From NCBI GenBank assembly GCA_016840315.1, contig JAEOSO010000005.1, positions 1 to 35,114 on the forward strand: DNA of 35,114 nt, given 5' to 3'. Positions 1 through 8,725 of the stretch are shown one piece after another. Both the position numbers and the translations under genes were made by a program. This stretch comes from Candidatus Borrarchaeota archaeon. GTDB taxonomy: Archaea > Asgardarchaeota > Sifarchaeia > Borrarchaeales > Borrarchaeaceae. Numbering within the stretch: the first letter of the stretch is position 1; each line of letters begins with the position of its first letter. The notes below the pieces were generated by a model that was given only the letters and a program-made list of their open reading frames with translations, was not told the DNA's origin and ran no database searches.

Positions 1-1
1 A

Positions 2-1534
2 GTGGTTGCAACTGTTTTCAATGATCCAATCGCGGGAGACATACGATGGCAAATTATGAGAATCGCATTAATTAGATCATTTGAAATTGCGGGTATTGTG
101 ACAGTTATTAATGTTATAATCGGATTGCCAATGGCTATCCTTATTGCCCGATATGATTTTAAAGGAAAAGAAATTTTGGATACATTAGTGGATCTGCCTA
201 TGGCGGTTCCAACGGCAGCCCTTGGCTTTAGTATATTCTTATTCTGGGGTAGCCGTAGTGGAATTTCGGTGCTTTTTGGCTTGGAATCAGGTCTTGTATC
301 CCGTGGTCCGCTTTTAATTATTTTAGTTCATACAGCGTTTACCTACCCTTACATCGTAAGATCTCTAAAAGCAGTTATATTAGGAATTGATACAACCTAT
401 GAGGATGCTGCAAAAACCTTAGGTGCGTCGGGATTCACTACATGGCGGACGATAAGTATGCCCTTAATGAAGGAAGGTCTCATTGCGGGCGCAATACTCT
501 CATTTACCAGAAGTTTGGGTGAAACTGGCGCCACATTGATTGTGGCAGGCGTATATGACACAGCACCAATACTCATAGTATCCTGGAGAAAAATGCTATT
601 AATTCCTGCCACTGCATTTCTATCGATGATACTTGTAACTATAGCTGTAGTAATGCTAGTTTTAGTTAGATTTATGGCACGAAAGGTTGGATTTCCGATT
701 GAAAAAGTATGGCCACGTCCAGAACAGTTTTTAAGTGGCATTTGGCAACGAAGATTTCGAAACTCGGTGACCATAGCTATATTTCTAGTTATCATTCTTC
801 TTCCGAGCCTCTTCACCTTTCAATATGTGGCATTATGGTGGAACGGTTCCCCTGCAACTGGGCGGTTTGAATCAGGCGTATTTTATCAAGTGTTTAGAGC
901 GCCTGATTTGAAATGGGCATGGTTGCTCATTAGTTTGGTGACTTCTCTGCAGATTGCAACATTAGCAACGTTAATAAATTTAGGGTTTGGGTTACCTATG
1001 GCATTTATTTTGGTTAGACGCAAATGGGGCAAAATTAATGGTATACTTGATGCTATTATTGACATTCCTCTTGCAGTTCCTTCTTCTGCAATTGGCTTTT
1101 CAGCTTTCCTATTCTGGAGAGGCATTATTAATCCAGGTTTTTGGCTTATTCTGATGGTTCATATTATCTTTACATATCCTTATTTTATCCGTCCTGTTAT
1201 CGCAGTCATAGAAGGGATCGATCCAGGCTACGAAGAAGTCGCAAGAACACTCGGCGCATCTGATTTGACAACTTTTCGAACAGTCTCGCTTCGTTTGACT
1301 GGACGCGGCATTCTTGCAGGTGCAATAATGGTGTTCACACGATCGCTCGGAGAAACCGGCGCTACAATCGTTGTAATGGGTTTATCACGAACAGTTCCTG
1401 TATATATTGTGGATTTAGTAGAATCATTGGCTCTTCCTGCAGCAGCCTTTGCGTCCATTATTTTAATTTGTATCTCTTTGGCGCTTTTATTGATATTGCG
1501 CTATATTAGCAGGTCAGCAGAAGAATGGAAATGA
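2..1534 (+). CDS. fused double-domain ABC transporter permease (partial at window start)
   Basis: Membrane channel of an ABC importer. Two BPD_transp_1-type permease domains lie in one chain (about residues 1-230 and 295-505). Each carries the cytoplasmic EAA loop that docks onto the ATPases: EDAAKTLGASGFTTWRTISM near residue 135 and EEVARTLGASDLTTFRTVSL near residue 415. The repeated DLPMAVPTAALGF / DIPLAVPSSAIGF segments are typical of the sulfate/molybdate/iron/thiamine-type permease group, and fused permeases are known in the iron and thiamine branches. The first base of the window precedes a GTG codon, so the true N-terminus, and probably a first membrane helix, lie outside. Two ATPase genes follow on the same strand at 28 and 24 nt. 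No substrate-binding protein is visible, so the substrate cannot be named. Confidence 0.9.
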   Translation: MVATVFNDPIAGDIRWQIMRIALIRSFEIAGIVTVINVIIGLPMAILIARYDFKGKEILDTLVDLPMAVPTAALGFSIFLFWGSRSGISVLFGLESGLVSRGPLLIILVHTAFTYPYIVRSLKAVILGIDTTYEDAAKTLGASGFTTWRTISMPLMKEGLIAGAILSFTRSLGETGATLIVAGVYDTAPILIVSWRKMLLIPATAFLSMILVTIAVVMLVLVRFMARKVGFPIEKVWPRPEQFLSGIWQRRFRNSVTIAIFLVIILLPSLFTFQYVALWWNGSPATGRFESGVFYQVFRAPDLKWAWLLISLVTSLQIATLATLINLGFGLPMAFILVRRKWGKINGILDAIIDIPLAVPSSAIGFSAFLFWRGIINPGFWLILMVHIIFTYPYFIRPVIAVIEGIDPGYEEVARTLGASDLTTFRTVSLRLTGRGILAGAIMVFTRSLGETGATIVVMGLSRTVPVYIVDLVESLALPAAAFASIILICISLALLLILRYISRSAEEWK

Positions 1535-1562
1535 AAATAGAAACTTATGGAAAGGCGAAAAA

Positions 1563-2669
1563 ATGCCTGAAGTAAAATTAAGCACCATCTCGAAACATTA
1601 TGATGAGGTCATCGCTGTCGATTCAGTAAATTTGACAGTTCATAATGGTGAATATGTTGCCTTACTAGGTCCAAGCGGTTGCGGCAAAACAACGACTTTA
1701 CGAATCATTGCTGGTCTAACATTGCCTACTGAAGGTGATGTCTTTATAGACGGAAAACACGTGACATATGCTCCACCTGGCAATCGTGATATTGGTTTCG
1801 TCTTTCAACATTTTGAGATTTTTCCATTTTGGGACGTCTGGGATAATGTAGGATATGGTCCTAAATTGAGAGGATTGGATGAAATAGAAATTGAGAAACG
1901 TGTTTGGGAGGCTTTAAAAACTACTAAACTTACAGATAAGGCAGATAATTTACCTGATGAACTAAACACGCCTGAACTACAACGTGTTGGAGTCGCTAGA
2001 GCTTTGGCTACTGGCGCCAGACTTATGCTATTTGATGAAGCACTAGGGGCTCTAGATCCCAAAGTCAAAGCTATTTTTCAGCACGAACTGCGCAAGATTG
2101 TAAAAAAGAATAAATTAACTGCAATTCACGTAACACACGATCAGCAAGAAGCTATGGCAATTGCAGACAGAATAATTGTTATGAGAAAAGGTAGAATCCT
2201 TCAGATAGGAAAGCCTACAGAACTTTATTACAAACCGAACGACATTTTCATAGCGAATTTTCTTGGCGAGTCAAATTTTATTGAAGGCGTTGTTTCAAAA
2301 GTTACTGAGACGGGATCTGAAATACGATTACGTGATGGATCCATACTTAGAACAGATGAAAAGGCAATAAAAGGGGGCAGGCGTGTTATTATAAGCATTC
2401 GTCATGAATTATTGAAACTGCAGCCCTTTGAAAGATTTAGTGCCCTCAATTTCATCCCTGGAAAGGTAATTGGGTACAGATTTTTGGGAGACCGGCACTC
2501 ATATGAAGTAAAACTGGACGCAGGTGAGATAGTTGGGGTAAAGGAATTTGCTCGCGCTCCACCACCCTTTAAATTGGAAGATCCAGTAACAGTTCGAATG
2601 GACACCTCATTGGCTGTTTTATTCTCATATCCAAGCAACGGTCTGGCCCCGCATCTATCTTTAGAATAG
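1563..2669 (+). CDS. ABC importer ATPase with degenerate signature motif (CUT1/Fe/Mo-type, TOBE C-terminus)
   Basis: ATP-hydrolysing subunit of the importer encoded by the preceding permease gene. Visible motifs: Walker A GPSGCGKTT (36-44), Q-loop Gln82 in FVFQHF, Walker B LMLFDEALGALD with D158/E159, and switch His192 in HVTHDQQEA. The ABC signature, normally LSGGQ, is replaced by NTPEL at 135-139, while the following QRVGVARAL is intact. Residues from about 240 form TOBE-like regulatory or substrate-sensing strands. The protein lacks a good signature but has all other catalytic residues. The downstream paralogue has the reverse pattern, so the two most likely act as an obligate heterodimer (inference). 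ATG start. Confidence 0.92.
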   Translation: MPEVKLSTISKHYDEVIAVDSVNLTVHNGEYVALLGPSGCGKTTTLRIIAGLTLPTEGDVFIDGKHVTYAPPGNRDIGFVFQHFEIFPFWDVWDNVGYGPKLRGLDEIEIEKRVWEALKTTKLTDKADNLPDELNTPELQRVGVARALATGARLMLFDEALGALDPKVKAIFQHELRKIVKKNKLTAIHVTHDQQEAMAIADRIIVMRKGRILQIGKPTELYYKPNDIFIANFLGESNFIEGVVSKVTETGSEIRLRDGSILRTDEKAIKGGRRVIISIRHELLKLQPFERFSALNFIPGKVIGYRFLGDRHSYEVKLDAGEIVGVKEFARAPPPFKLEDPVTVRMDTSLAVLFSYPSNGLAPHLSLE

Positions 2670-2693
2670 TTAAATGTAGAGGTAGAACTACGC

Positions 2694-3809
2694 ATGTCGC
2701 CTAAAGTTGAACTAAGGCATGTTACAAAGAGATATGAAAGCCTTGTTGCATTAAACGATCTTATTTTGACAATAAACGACGGCGAGTACCTTACATTATT
2801 AGGACCCACGGGTAGTGGCAAAACTACAACACTTCTCTTAATTGCCGGGTTAATCCAGCCAGATAAGGGAGGCGAGATCTATATTGACGATGTACCTGTA
2901 GCTGATATATCTACAGAAAATCGTAACATAGGTTTTGTTTTTGCGCGATATGCATTATTTCCTCATCTAGATGTCATCGATAATTTGATATACTCTCCCA
3001 GAGTTAAAGGAGAGAATTTAGATGAGTCAAAAAAAAGCGCCCGAGAAATGTTAGAACTTATGGTACTTAGTGGAAGGGGAGATGCCATTCCAAAAGAATT
3101 AAGCGGTGGAATGAAGCAAAGAGTGGCACTAGCGCGTACATTGATGAGTGGAGCAAAATTACTTCTTTTAGATGAACCGCTTGGTGCTCTAGATGCACGA
3201 ATTAGAATGGCATTACGTAAAGAACTCAGAAAAATTGTAAAAGACCTAAAGATAACCGCAATACATGCGACTAATGACATTACTGAAGCATTTTTAATAT
3301 CAGACAGAGTCGCTATCTTGCGAGAGGGAACTTTAATACAAATTGGCACGCCTGCTGAAGTTTATGAGAAACCAAGAAATATTTTTGTCGCGAATTTCCT
3401 CAGTGACACTAATTTTTTTGGAGGAATTGTAAAAAGCGTCGACATACAGAAAAAAAGTGCATTGCTAGAACTCGAAGGTGATCTAAGAGCAAAAACCAAT
3501 AAAACATCCAAACCAGAAAATTTCCAGATTGTTCTTGGCGTTCGAGCCGAAGATATTCAAATTAATCCAAGAATTAGTATTGATGAGCCAAATCATTTCA
3601 ACGGAGAAGTAGAAAGTTCAAAATTCATTAGCGGCACGAATAGATATGAAGTAATATTAGAAAATAAAGACTTGGTAATAATCAGAGAGAAAGCTTCGAA
3701 AGAATGGTTTGAAGAAGGTGACAGTGTAACAATTTCTTTTCACCCAAGAGAGACATTACTTTTTGACTATCCAGAAGAAGGTTTAGAAAAAGCGTTAGAG
3801 TTTGAATAA
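2694..3809 (+). CDS. ABC importer ATPase lacking Q-loop Gln and switch His (TOBE C-terminus)
   Basis: Second ATPase of the same importer, 24 nt after the first. It has Walker A GPTGSGKTT (37-45), a canonical signature LSGGM (136-140) and Walker B LLLLDEPLGALD (D160/E161). The Q-loop reads FVFARYALFP, with Ala84 where Gln is expected, and the H-loop reads HATNDITEA, with Asn194 where His is expected. The C-terminal part (about 240-371) looks like a TOBE domain. Paired head-to-tail with the first ATPase, one nucleotide site would be fully canonical (Walker A/B, Gln and His of the first subunit with LSGGM of this one). The other site would lack the signature, Gln and His. Both base substitutions were checked directly in the DNA. 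Confidence 0.92.
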   Translation: MSPKVELRHVTKRYESLVALNDLILTINDGEYLTLLGPTGSGKTTTLLLIAGLIQPDKGGEIYIDDVPVADISTENRNIGFVFARYALFPHLDVIDNLIYSPRVKGENLDESKKSAREMLELMVLSGRGDAIPKELSGGMKQRVALARTLMSGAKLLLLDEPLGALDARIRMALRKELRKIVKDLKITAIHATNDITEAFLISDRVAILREGTLIQIGTPAEVYEKPRNIFVANFLSDTNFFGGIVKSVDIQKKSALLELEGDLRAKTNKTSKPENFQIVLGVRAEDIQINPRISIDEPNHFNGEVESSKFISGTNRYEVILENKDLVIIREKASKEWFEEGDSVTISFHPRETLLFDYPEEGLEKALEFE

Positions 3810-3879
3810 GTACCGTATTAAAAAAAGTTTCACCTTAAAGCAGATGGGGGGTCTTCTTGCGGAGAAATGATAAAAGTAG

Positions 3880-4551
3880 TTATCTCACTTCTTCTCGCAA
3901 AGCCATCAATTTGACAATGTCAGCTGTATCTTCACACGCATCTGCAGTGTTTTCAATACGTTCAATAAATTCGAGAACCACTATCGCTTCAAACGGGTTC
4001 GTTGTGAGGTTAGACTGTATTAAGAAGCTTTTAACTTCTGAAAACAAGAGATCGACCTCGTGTTCAATATCCCCAATCTTGTCTGTAAGTCGCAGAATTT
4101 CTGATGCATCGATTCCAAGTTTTTCAATGCACTCCTTCACCATGTCACTACATTGTAATGAATGCGACATCATCTTTAATATCAAGTCTTTGAGCTCATC
4201 AGGAAATTCTCTTACATTAAGTAAAGCCATTCTTCTTACCGATGCATTAGCATTGTTTGCTACATCGTCCATTCTTTTGACTATATGCATTAGATCTTCT
4301 CTCTCATTTGGCTGGGTGAGTTCTCCACCAGTTGTTAAAATTGAGAAAATTTCTCTTCGTAAAATATCCGCCTCATGTTCGATTTGCTCAGTTCTTTTTT
4401 GAGTTCTTCTGGGAGTTTTTCCTTCAAACGCCTTAATAATAAAGGCTTGTGTTTCGTGAACAACCTGATTCACTTTTAGGGCATGTTCCCTAGTTTTTCG
4501 AATTACTTCGGATTCACGTCTCGATTTAAACCATTCAAGAAGCCCACTCAT
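3880..4551 (-). CDS. DUF47 / PhoU-like phosphate-related helical protein
   Basis: All-helical protein of about 223 residues. It matches the DUF47 (PhoU_div) family, which usually accompanies phosphate transporters. Recognisable family features are the N-terminal LLEWFKSRRESEVI, the internal acidic/helical repeat EQIEHEADILRREIF and a second copy DIEHEVDLLFSEVKSFL, and the FEAIVVLEFIERIENTADAC stretch. I chose ATG at 4551 (MSGLLEW). An upstream in-frame TTG at 4587 lies before the likely transcription start set by the TATA-like box at 4596-4603. No PiT-type phosphate transporter is in the window. The gene is convergent with the ABC operon, so its phosphate role is inferred from family only. 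Confidence 0.85.
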   Translation of the reverse strand: MSGLLEWFKSRRESEVIRKTREHALKVNQVVHETQAFIIKAFEGKTPRRTQKRTEQIEHEADILRREIFSILTTGGELTQPNEREDLMHIVKRMDDVANNANASVRRMALLNVREFPDELKDLILKMMSHSLQCSDMVKECIEKLGIDASEILRLTDKIGDIEHEVDLLFSEVKSFLIQSNLTTNPFEAIVVLEFIERIENTADACEDTADIVKLMALREEVR

Positions 4552-4595
4552 AAATTCACACGTCCATCTCTCATCAAAAAAAATCAACTTTAAGA

Positions 4596-4603
4596 AATTT
4601 ATA
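4596..4603 (-). promoter_or_regulatory. TATA-like box for the DUF47 gene
   Basis: Reads TATAAATT on the minus strand. A start about 25 nt downstream would fall near 4575 and leave a leader of about 24 nt before the ATG at 4551. This supports the shorter gene start. Confidence 0.45.
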
Positions 4604-4724
4604 GTTAAGTTTTAGAAACTTATAGTTTTTGGTTTTTGAGTTTCCCTACAGAAATTTTATTTGGACTTTAGACCCAGTTTTCCATAACATCTATAACATA
4701 GTGATAATCTCAATGTGATGGCTT

Positions 4725-5711
4725 ATGAAAATTAATCTCAGTAAATTTCTAGCCGAACTGAAAGATTTTTCGGCGATAAAAGCGAAAAGAGCTACTGAAC
4801 CGATCCTTAAGGAACTTGAAATTAAAGGATACAAATCACCTCACGTTATTCTATTCAAAGGCGAAGATTGTGCAAGCGTGGAATTTGATACTAAATCGGC
4901 TTATGAACTCGTATTCCATGCAGACAGCATAACTGAAAAGTTCATTGAAGTAAACCCCTATATGGCAGGTTATTCTCTTGTTATGGTAAATGTGAATGAC
5001 ATTTACTCGACCGCAGCTAAGCCTCTAGCTATGGTTCTTACAATAGCATATCCAAATGAACAAATTGGAGATGCTCTGGTTCAGGGCATCATTGAGGGAT
5101 CCAAAAAATTCGAAACGCCAATAGTAGGCGGTCATACACACTCGAATGACACCAGAAACATAGCCAGTGCAGGAATAATAGGCAAAGTCAAAAGAGAACA
5201 TAGGATCTCAAGTAGCGGAGCCCGAGCAGGTGATATTTTGCTCACAGCAATTGACACAAAAGGGCATGTAGGGCAAAAATATACTTTCGGGTGGGATTGT
5301 ACTTCAATGAAAACATCAGAAGAGGTACTTCGGCATAGGCAGGCTATTTGTGAAATTGGGAAGGCAGGATTTGCGACCGCATGCAAAGATATAAGTAATG
5401 CCGGACTTCTTGGGACGCTCGGCATGCTTTTTGAGGCTAGTCAAGTTGGTGCTGTTATTGACCTTAAAAAAATTGAGGAGAGCAAACCAGAACCAGTACC
5501 ACTTGACCATTGGGTCAGAATATTCATTTCTACAGGATTTATCCTTACTATAAAACCGCAGCATGTTTCAGCGGCGGTAGAGCTCCTTAAATCTTACGAA
5601 TTAACAACTGCCGTGATTGGAAAAATAGATGAAACGAAAATATATAGTATAATCTACGATTCTGAAACTGCTATATTTTTCGATTTCAATAAGGAAAGCA
5701 TCCTAGGTTAA
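4725..5711 (+). CDS. AIR-synthase-related (PurM superfamily) protein
   Basis: 328-residue protein of the PurM/SelD/ThiL/HypE superfamily of ATP-binding enzymes. Family-like segments are the N-terminal Asp-containing strand FKGEDCASVEF, the central NPYMAGYSLVMVNVNDIYSTAAKPLAM region, and the glycine-rich IVGGHTHSNDTRNIASAGIIG with a Thr-His cluster. The C-terminal AIRS_C-like half begins near GARAGDILL and contains DISNAGLLGTLGMLFEAS. It most resembles the archaeal methanogenesis-marker-2-like and sll0787-like AIR-synthase relatives. It lacks the N-terminal glycine/Cys-Sec loop of selenophosphate synthetase, so I do not call it SelD. GTGATGG lies just ahead of the ATG. The reaction is unknown. 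Confidence 0.8.
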   Translation: MKINLSKFLAELKDFSAIKAKRATEPILKELEIKGYKSPHVILFKGEDCASVEFDTKSAYELVFHADSITEKFIEVNPYMAGYSLVMVNVNDIYSTAAKPLAMVLTIAYPNEQIGDALVQGIIEGSKKFETPIVGGHTHSNDTRNIASAGIIGKVKREHRISSSGARAGDILLTAIDTKGHVGQKYTFGWDCTSMKTSEEVLRHRQAICEIGKAGFATACKDISNAGLLGTLGMLFEASQVGAVIDLKKIEESKPEPVPLDHWVRIFISTGFILTIKPQHVSAAVELLKSYELTTAVIGKIDETKIYSIIYDSETAIFFDFNKESILG

Positions 5712-5734
5712 AACAAGATAAATAAGAAGAGATT

Positions 5735-6688
5735 TTAATCCTCTAAGTCTTCTAATTTGTCTAGTTCAGCTTCAATCCTATCTAATTCTTCATCTGTTAT
5801 GTCTTCGGTTTCTTCTTCCTTTTCTTCCTTTTTCTCTCTTTCAAGATGCTTTTGTGCGTTTTTAATCCAAGTTCTCACCGTTTTAGTAGAGACATCTGCT
5901 GTTTCTGGCATCATATCCACTTCAAGGGCTGCTAATTCTTCAATCGATGTAGCACCTAACTCTACAATTTTTTGAGCGGTTTTTTTACCTATTCCACGAA
6001 CCTGCATAAGTTCTTTATAAATCTCTTCTTTTTTAGACTCTTCTAGTTCTTCTCCAGGTGCTTCCTCTACTACTATCTCTTCTTCCGCTCCAATTTCCTC
6101 TAATTCAGCTTCTAACTCCTCTAGTTCTGCTTCCTCAAGTTTATCCATTTCCGCTTCCATTTCCTCTAAATCTTCTTCCTCTATCTCTTCTAATTCTGCT
6201 TCGATCTCTTCTAGTTCCTCTTCCTCTACCTCTTCACCAAGGTGTTTTTTCGCATTTCGAACCCATCTCTTTAGCGTCGTGATAGGTAAATCCATTTCTA
6301 ACTTATCTACTTCAAAGGCTGCCAACTCTTCAACAGATGTAATGCCCATATCAACTAATATCTCTGCACTTGATAAGCCAATTCCTCGTACCTGCATTAA
6401 CTCTTTATATTTTTCTTCGACGATCTCTTTCTCTAATTCTGCCTTGACTTTACGTGCTCTTTCTTCCTCAAGTAATTGCTTCAGGAAGTTTACATTGAAA
6501 TCATGCACAGATTTACGCCTTGTATCCACCAGGATGCCAAACTTTTGAGCTTCGAAGACGGTACCGCCGGCTTCCTGTAATTCTAAACGGCTGAAACCTC
6601 GTCCTTTCCTTAATAATTTGCCTCTTACTGGTTTTCCAACTCCTGGTTCCACTTTGAATACATTTGCGCCTTCTTGTTCGTTGCTCAT
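5735..6688 (-). CDS. eL13-like ribosomal protein with acidic linker and two helix-hairpin-helix modules
   Basis: 317 residues. The N-terminal ~70 residues carry the eL13 signature: PVRGKLLRKGRGFSRLEL, then FGILVDTRRKSVHDFNVNFL. The rest is unusual for eL13. Two near-identical helix-hairpin-helix modules (about 93-150 and 230-283) each begin YKELMQVRGIG and end in a Trp-containing basic helix (TLKRWVRNAKKHL and TVRTWIKNAQKHL). They are separated by about 70 residues of almost continuous Glu/Leu/Ile repeat, and there is a further acidic tail. The GGTGAGG ribosome site just before ATG 6688 fixes the start; an upstream in-frame TTG at 6700 is less likely. The HhH motifs suggest nucleic-acid contacts. 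Confidence 0.82.
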   Translation of the reverse strand: MSNEQEGANVFKVEPGVGKPVRGKLLRKGRGFSRLELQEAGGTVFEAQKFGILVDTRRKSVHDFNVNFLKQLLEEERARKVKAELEKEIVEEKYKELMQVRGIGLSSAEILVDMGITSVEELAAFEVDKLEMDLPITTLKRWVRNAKKHLGEEVEEEELEEIEAELEEIEEEDLEEMEAEMDKLEEAELEELEAELEEIGAEEEIVVEEAPGEELEESKKEEIYKELMQVRGIGKKTAQKIVELGATSIEELAALEVDMMPETADVSTKTVRTWIKNAQKHLEREKKEEKEEETEDITDEELDRIEAELDKLEDLED

Positions 6689-6834
6689 TGTCCTCACCAA
6701 ACTTTTCGATGTTTGATTTAATAAATTTGAAAGATTTGAAAGACTAACTAGAGAAGACCTACTTTTTTAATTTGTTTTTAAATATTATGACGCTTTTCTA
6801 ATCTCTTAAAAATAAATGGAATGCAAGGCAATCC

Positions 6835-7218
6835 TTAGTCTAGCGATTCCACAAGAAGTGCACCTGCAAGGGTTAATTCCGCATTAATCCCTTTTTCATT
6901 CACGTCTCCACCTTTAAGCAACCCAACATCTCGTAAAGCGCGAAGGTTCCATTTTACTGTCGAATGTGCTAGGTTTAGCTCTGTAGATAAGTACTCTGCT
7001 AAAGATGTTAGGGTCATCTTTCTAGAAGACAGCAATGTCTTTGACTTTTTAAGAAGTAACTTTTGTTTCGTAGACAATCGAAATTGTGCTAATCGGACAA
7101 AAGATCGCATTACAATAGAGAACATTGCTTTGTAATCAATGTTGTTTAACAAACTTAAATCAATGTTATCTAATTCAAAAAACAATTCATTTGTGGATTT
7201 CGTGATTCCTCCAGTCAA
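6835..7218 (-). CDS. winged-helix DNA-binding protein
   Basis: 127 residues. The C-terminal half is a winged helix: MTLTSLAEYLSTELNLAHST is the HTH, followed by VKWNLRALRDVGLL as the recognition helix, then a Gly-rich wing and a final helix. It resembles ArsR/MarR-type archaeal regulators but cannot be placed in a named family. The start is a TTG, with GAGGTGA about 13 nt upstream; the next Met is well inside (residue 31), so the TTG is probable but not certain. It is divergent from the nuclease gene set that starts about 185 nt away, so it may regulate itself or that set (inference). Confidence 0.6.
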   Translation of the reverse strand: MTGGITKSTNELFFELDNIDLSLLNNIDYKAMFSIVMRSFVRLAQFRLSTKQKLLLKKSKTLLSSRKMTLTSLAEYLSTELNLAHSTVKWNLRALRDVGLLKGGDVNEKGINAELTLAGALLVESLD

Positions 7219-7404
7219 CTCTTTCTGACTGTTTCACCTCATTCACGTCCCCTGAACTTTTTTATTGTCACCAGCTTTGATGATTCGCACTTTTTAAGTG
7301 TTTTGCTTATTACTGAACGGCTTCTAACATATTCAAAGTTTAAAACGTATTACTCTATTTTAGAAAGTAGTCAAAGAACTTTCGGAGAGTTCGAAGTGAA
7401 ATTT

Positions 7405-8112
7405 ATGGCTAGATATGACACTCAAGTACTATCATCATTACTTAAGTATAAAAATGAATTAATTAGCATAGAATTGCTAGCCGGCTTAACAGGAATTGAT
7501 GATCTGGACCGTCTTAAAAGTATAATAGATGCTCTTGTTACAGACGAAATTATAAATAGAGAAAATCATCATCAGGTCACTTTAACACCTAAATCTAGAC
7601 TTAAACTTGCCTTTTTGTTAATTAAAGCGGGCATTGATGTTGAACATGTTGCAAAACATCTCGATTGGAAAGAGTTCGAAGGTTTTACTAAAGATATCCT
7701 TCTTCTTCACGATTTCAATGTACATTCAAGAGTTCGATTCAAGAGTTCAAAGAAAAAACGTTACGAACTCGATTTACTAGCTATACGTAATTCAATTATC
7801 TTATGTATCGATTGTAAGCATTGGAGTGCTAGAACTGGCAAAAAACATGCATTAAAAAATGCTGTTGAAAAGCAGGTAGAAAGAACTATAGCTTTTTCAA
7901 ACTTAGAAGACTTTTCAAAGTTTGATATTGAAAAAAGGGATGATCTACAACTAATGCCACTTCTTGTCAGTTGGCTAGTAGAAGATATAAAAACTTATCA
8001 AAACGTTCCAATTGTCCCTATATTTCAATTAAGTAATTTTCTCAATCAAATCGATGCTTACATAGATGAATTAAAGATAATATCTATTAAAAAACGATAT
8101 AAGATCATTTAA
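7405..8112 (+). CDS. HTH plus PD-(D/E)XK-type nuclease-like protein
   Basis: About 235 residues from the chosen ATG (MARYDTQVL). An N-terminal winged helix (about 1-80, ending TPKSRLKLAFLLIKAG) precedes a restriction-endonuclease-like core. That core has a Glu/Phe-rich first helix (WKEFEGFTKDILLLHDF), then YELDLLAIR, then IILCIDCKHW. The Asp in ELDLLA and the D-x-K of CIDCKHW match the PD-(D/E)XK pattern seen in Mrr-like archaeal restriction-type enzymes. An in-frame TTG at 7303 would add 34 residues but looks less likely. It is followed on the same strand by two unknown genes at 54 and 28 nt spacing, possibly one transcript. The substrate could be foreign DNA or a housekeeping DNA/RNA structure; this is not decided. 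Confidence 0.6.
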   Translation: MARYDTQVLSSLLKYKNELISIELLAGLTGIDDLDRLKSIIDALVTDEIINRENHHQVTLTPKSRLKLAFLLIKAGIDVEHVAKHLDWKEFEGFTKDILLLHDFNVHSRVRFKSSKKKRYELDLLAIRNSIILCIDCKHWSARTGKKHALKNAVEKQVERTIAFSNLEDFSKFDIEKRDDLQLMPLLVSWLVEDIKTYQNVPIVPIFQLSNFLNQIDAYIDELKIISIKKRYKII

Positions 8113-8166
8113 TTGAAGAAACGTGAGCATTATGCCTTGTGAGTACAATAAATGGGGTAAATAGAT

Positions 8167-8697
8167 ATGGCTAAGGATGGAAGTGAATCACTTGATGCAG
8201 TAGTGATTCCTACACTCTTTTTGGGAGAACTCAAATATTCTCCTGATGAAATTGCCTGCATGGTTTATTTTGAAAGCAATAATAGAATTTCTGAAGATTT
8301 AAGAAATGACAAAATACCAGCAGGGGAAATACATATTGGTATTCCAATTCATATTAACCTTAAAACTATTAAATTAGTTGTCGAGCGATTTTTCATACGT
8401 GCATTTGAAACTGGTGCTAAGGTTTACGATCAAGTAAAATTAATACCGAATGAAAGTATTACAGAAATTTGGAGAATTATCGGCACAACATACTGGAATA
8501 CTTCTGGTGCACTAAAAGGAAAGATAAAAGAGGCATATAGAAACGCAGCAGAAATAACAAAAGAGATCGCAAAAAAGGATAAAAATAATATGTCACTACT
8601 TGAGGAATTAGAAACTTTTCTAGCTCTTTGTGTTTCTGTATCAAATAATTTGCCTCCTCTAAGTCCAAACGTCATCAAACAAATTCTGCCAATTTGA
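8167..8697 (+). CDS. hypothetical protein, middle gene of the nuclease set
   Basis: 176 residues, family not recognised. The first half is mixed alpha/beta (LDAVVIPTLFLGELKYSPDE, then IHIGIPIHINLKTIKLVVERFF). The second half is predicted helical and Lys/Glu-rich (KIKEAYRNAAEITKEIAKKD). No Cys pairs, membrane segments or signal peptide are visible. It lies between the HTH-nuclease gene and the coiled-coil/HTH gene with short gaps on the same strand, so a joint function is plausible but unproven. ATG start with weak GGGGTAAATAGAT upstream. Confidence 0.6.
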   Translation: MAKDGSESLDAVVIPTLFLGELKYSPDEIACMVYFESNNRISEDLRNDKIPAGEIHIGIPIHINLKTIKLVVERFFIRAFETGAKVYDQVKLIPNESITEIWRIIGTTYWNTSGALKGKIKEAYRNAAEITKEIAKKDKNNMSLLEELETFLALCVSVSNNLPPLSPNVIKQILPI

Positions 8698-8725
8698 GAA
8701 ATAAAAAAAGTGGTAAGGGGATCTT

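Noticed and set aside
3857-4402. 181-codon plus-strand open frame
   Set aside because: It is antisense to the clear DUF47 gene and shows no domain.
4725-5711. Selenophosphate synthetase (SelD), attractive because a selenoprotein is present
   Set aside because: The N-terminal Gly-rich Cys/Sec loop of SelD is missing; only the general PurM-type fold is supported.
6058-6282. Leu/Pro-rich open frame
   Set aside because: It is the antisense reading of the Glu-rich linker of the eL13-like protein.
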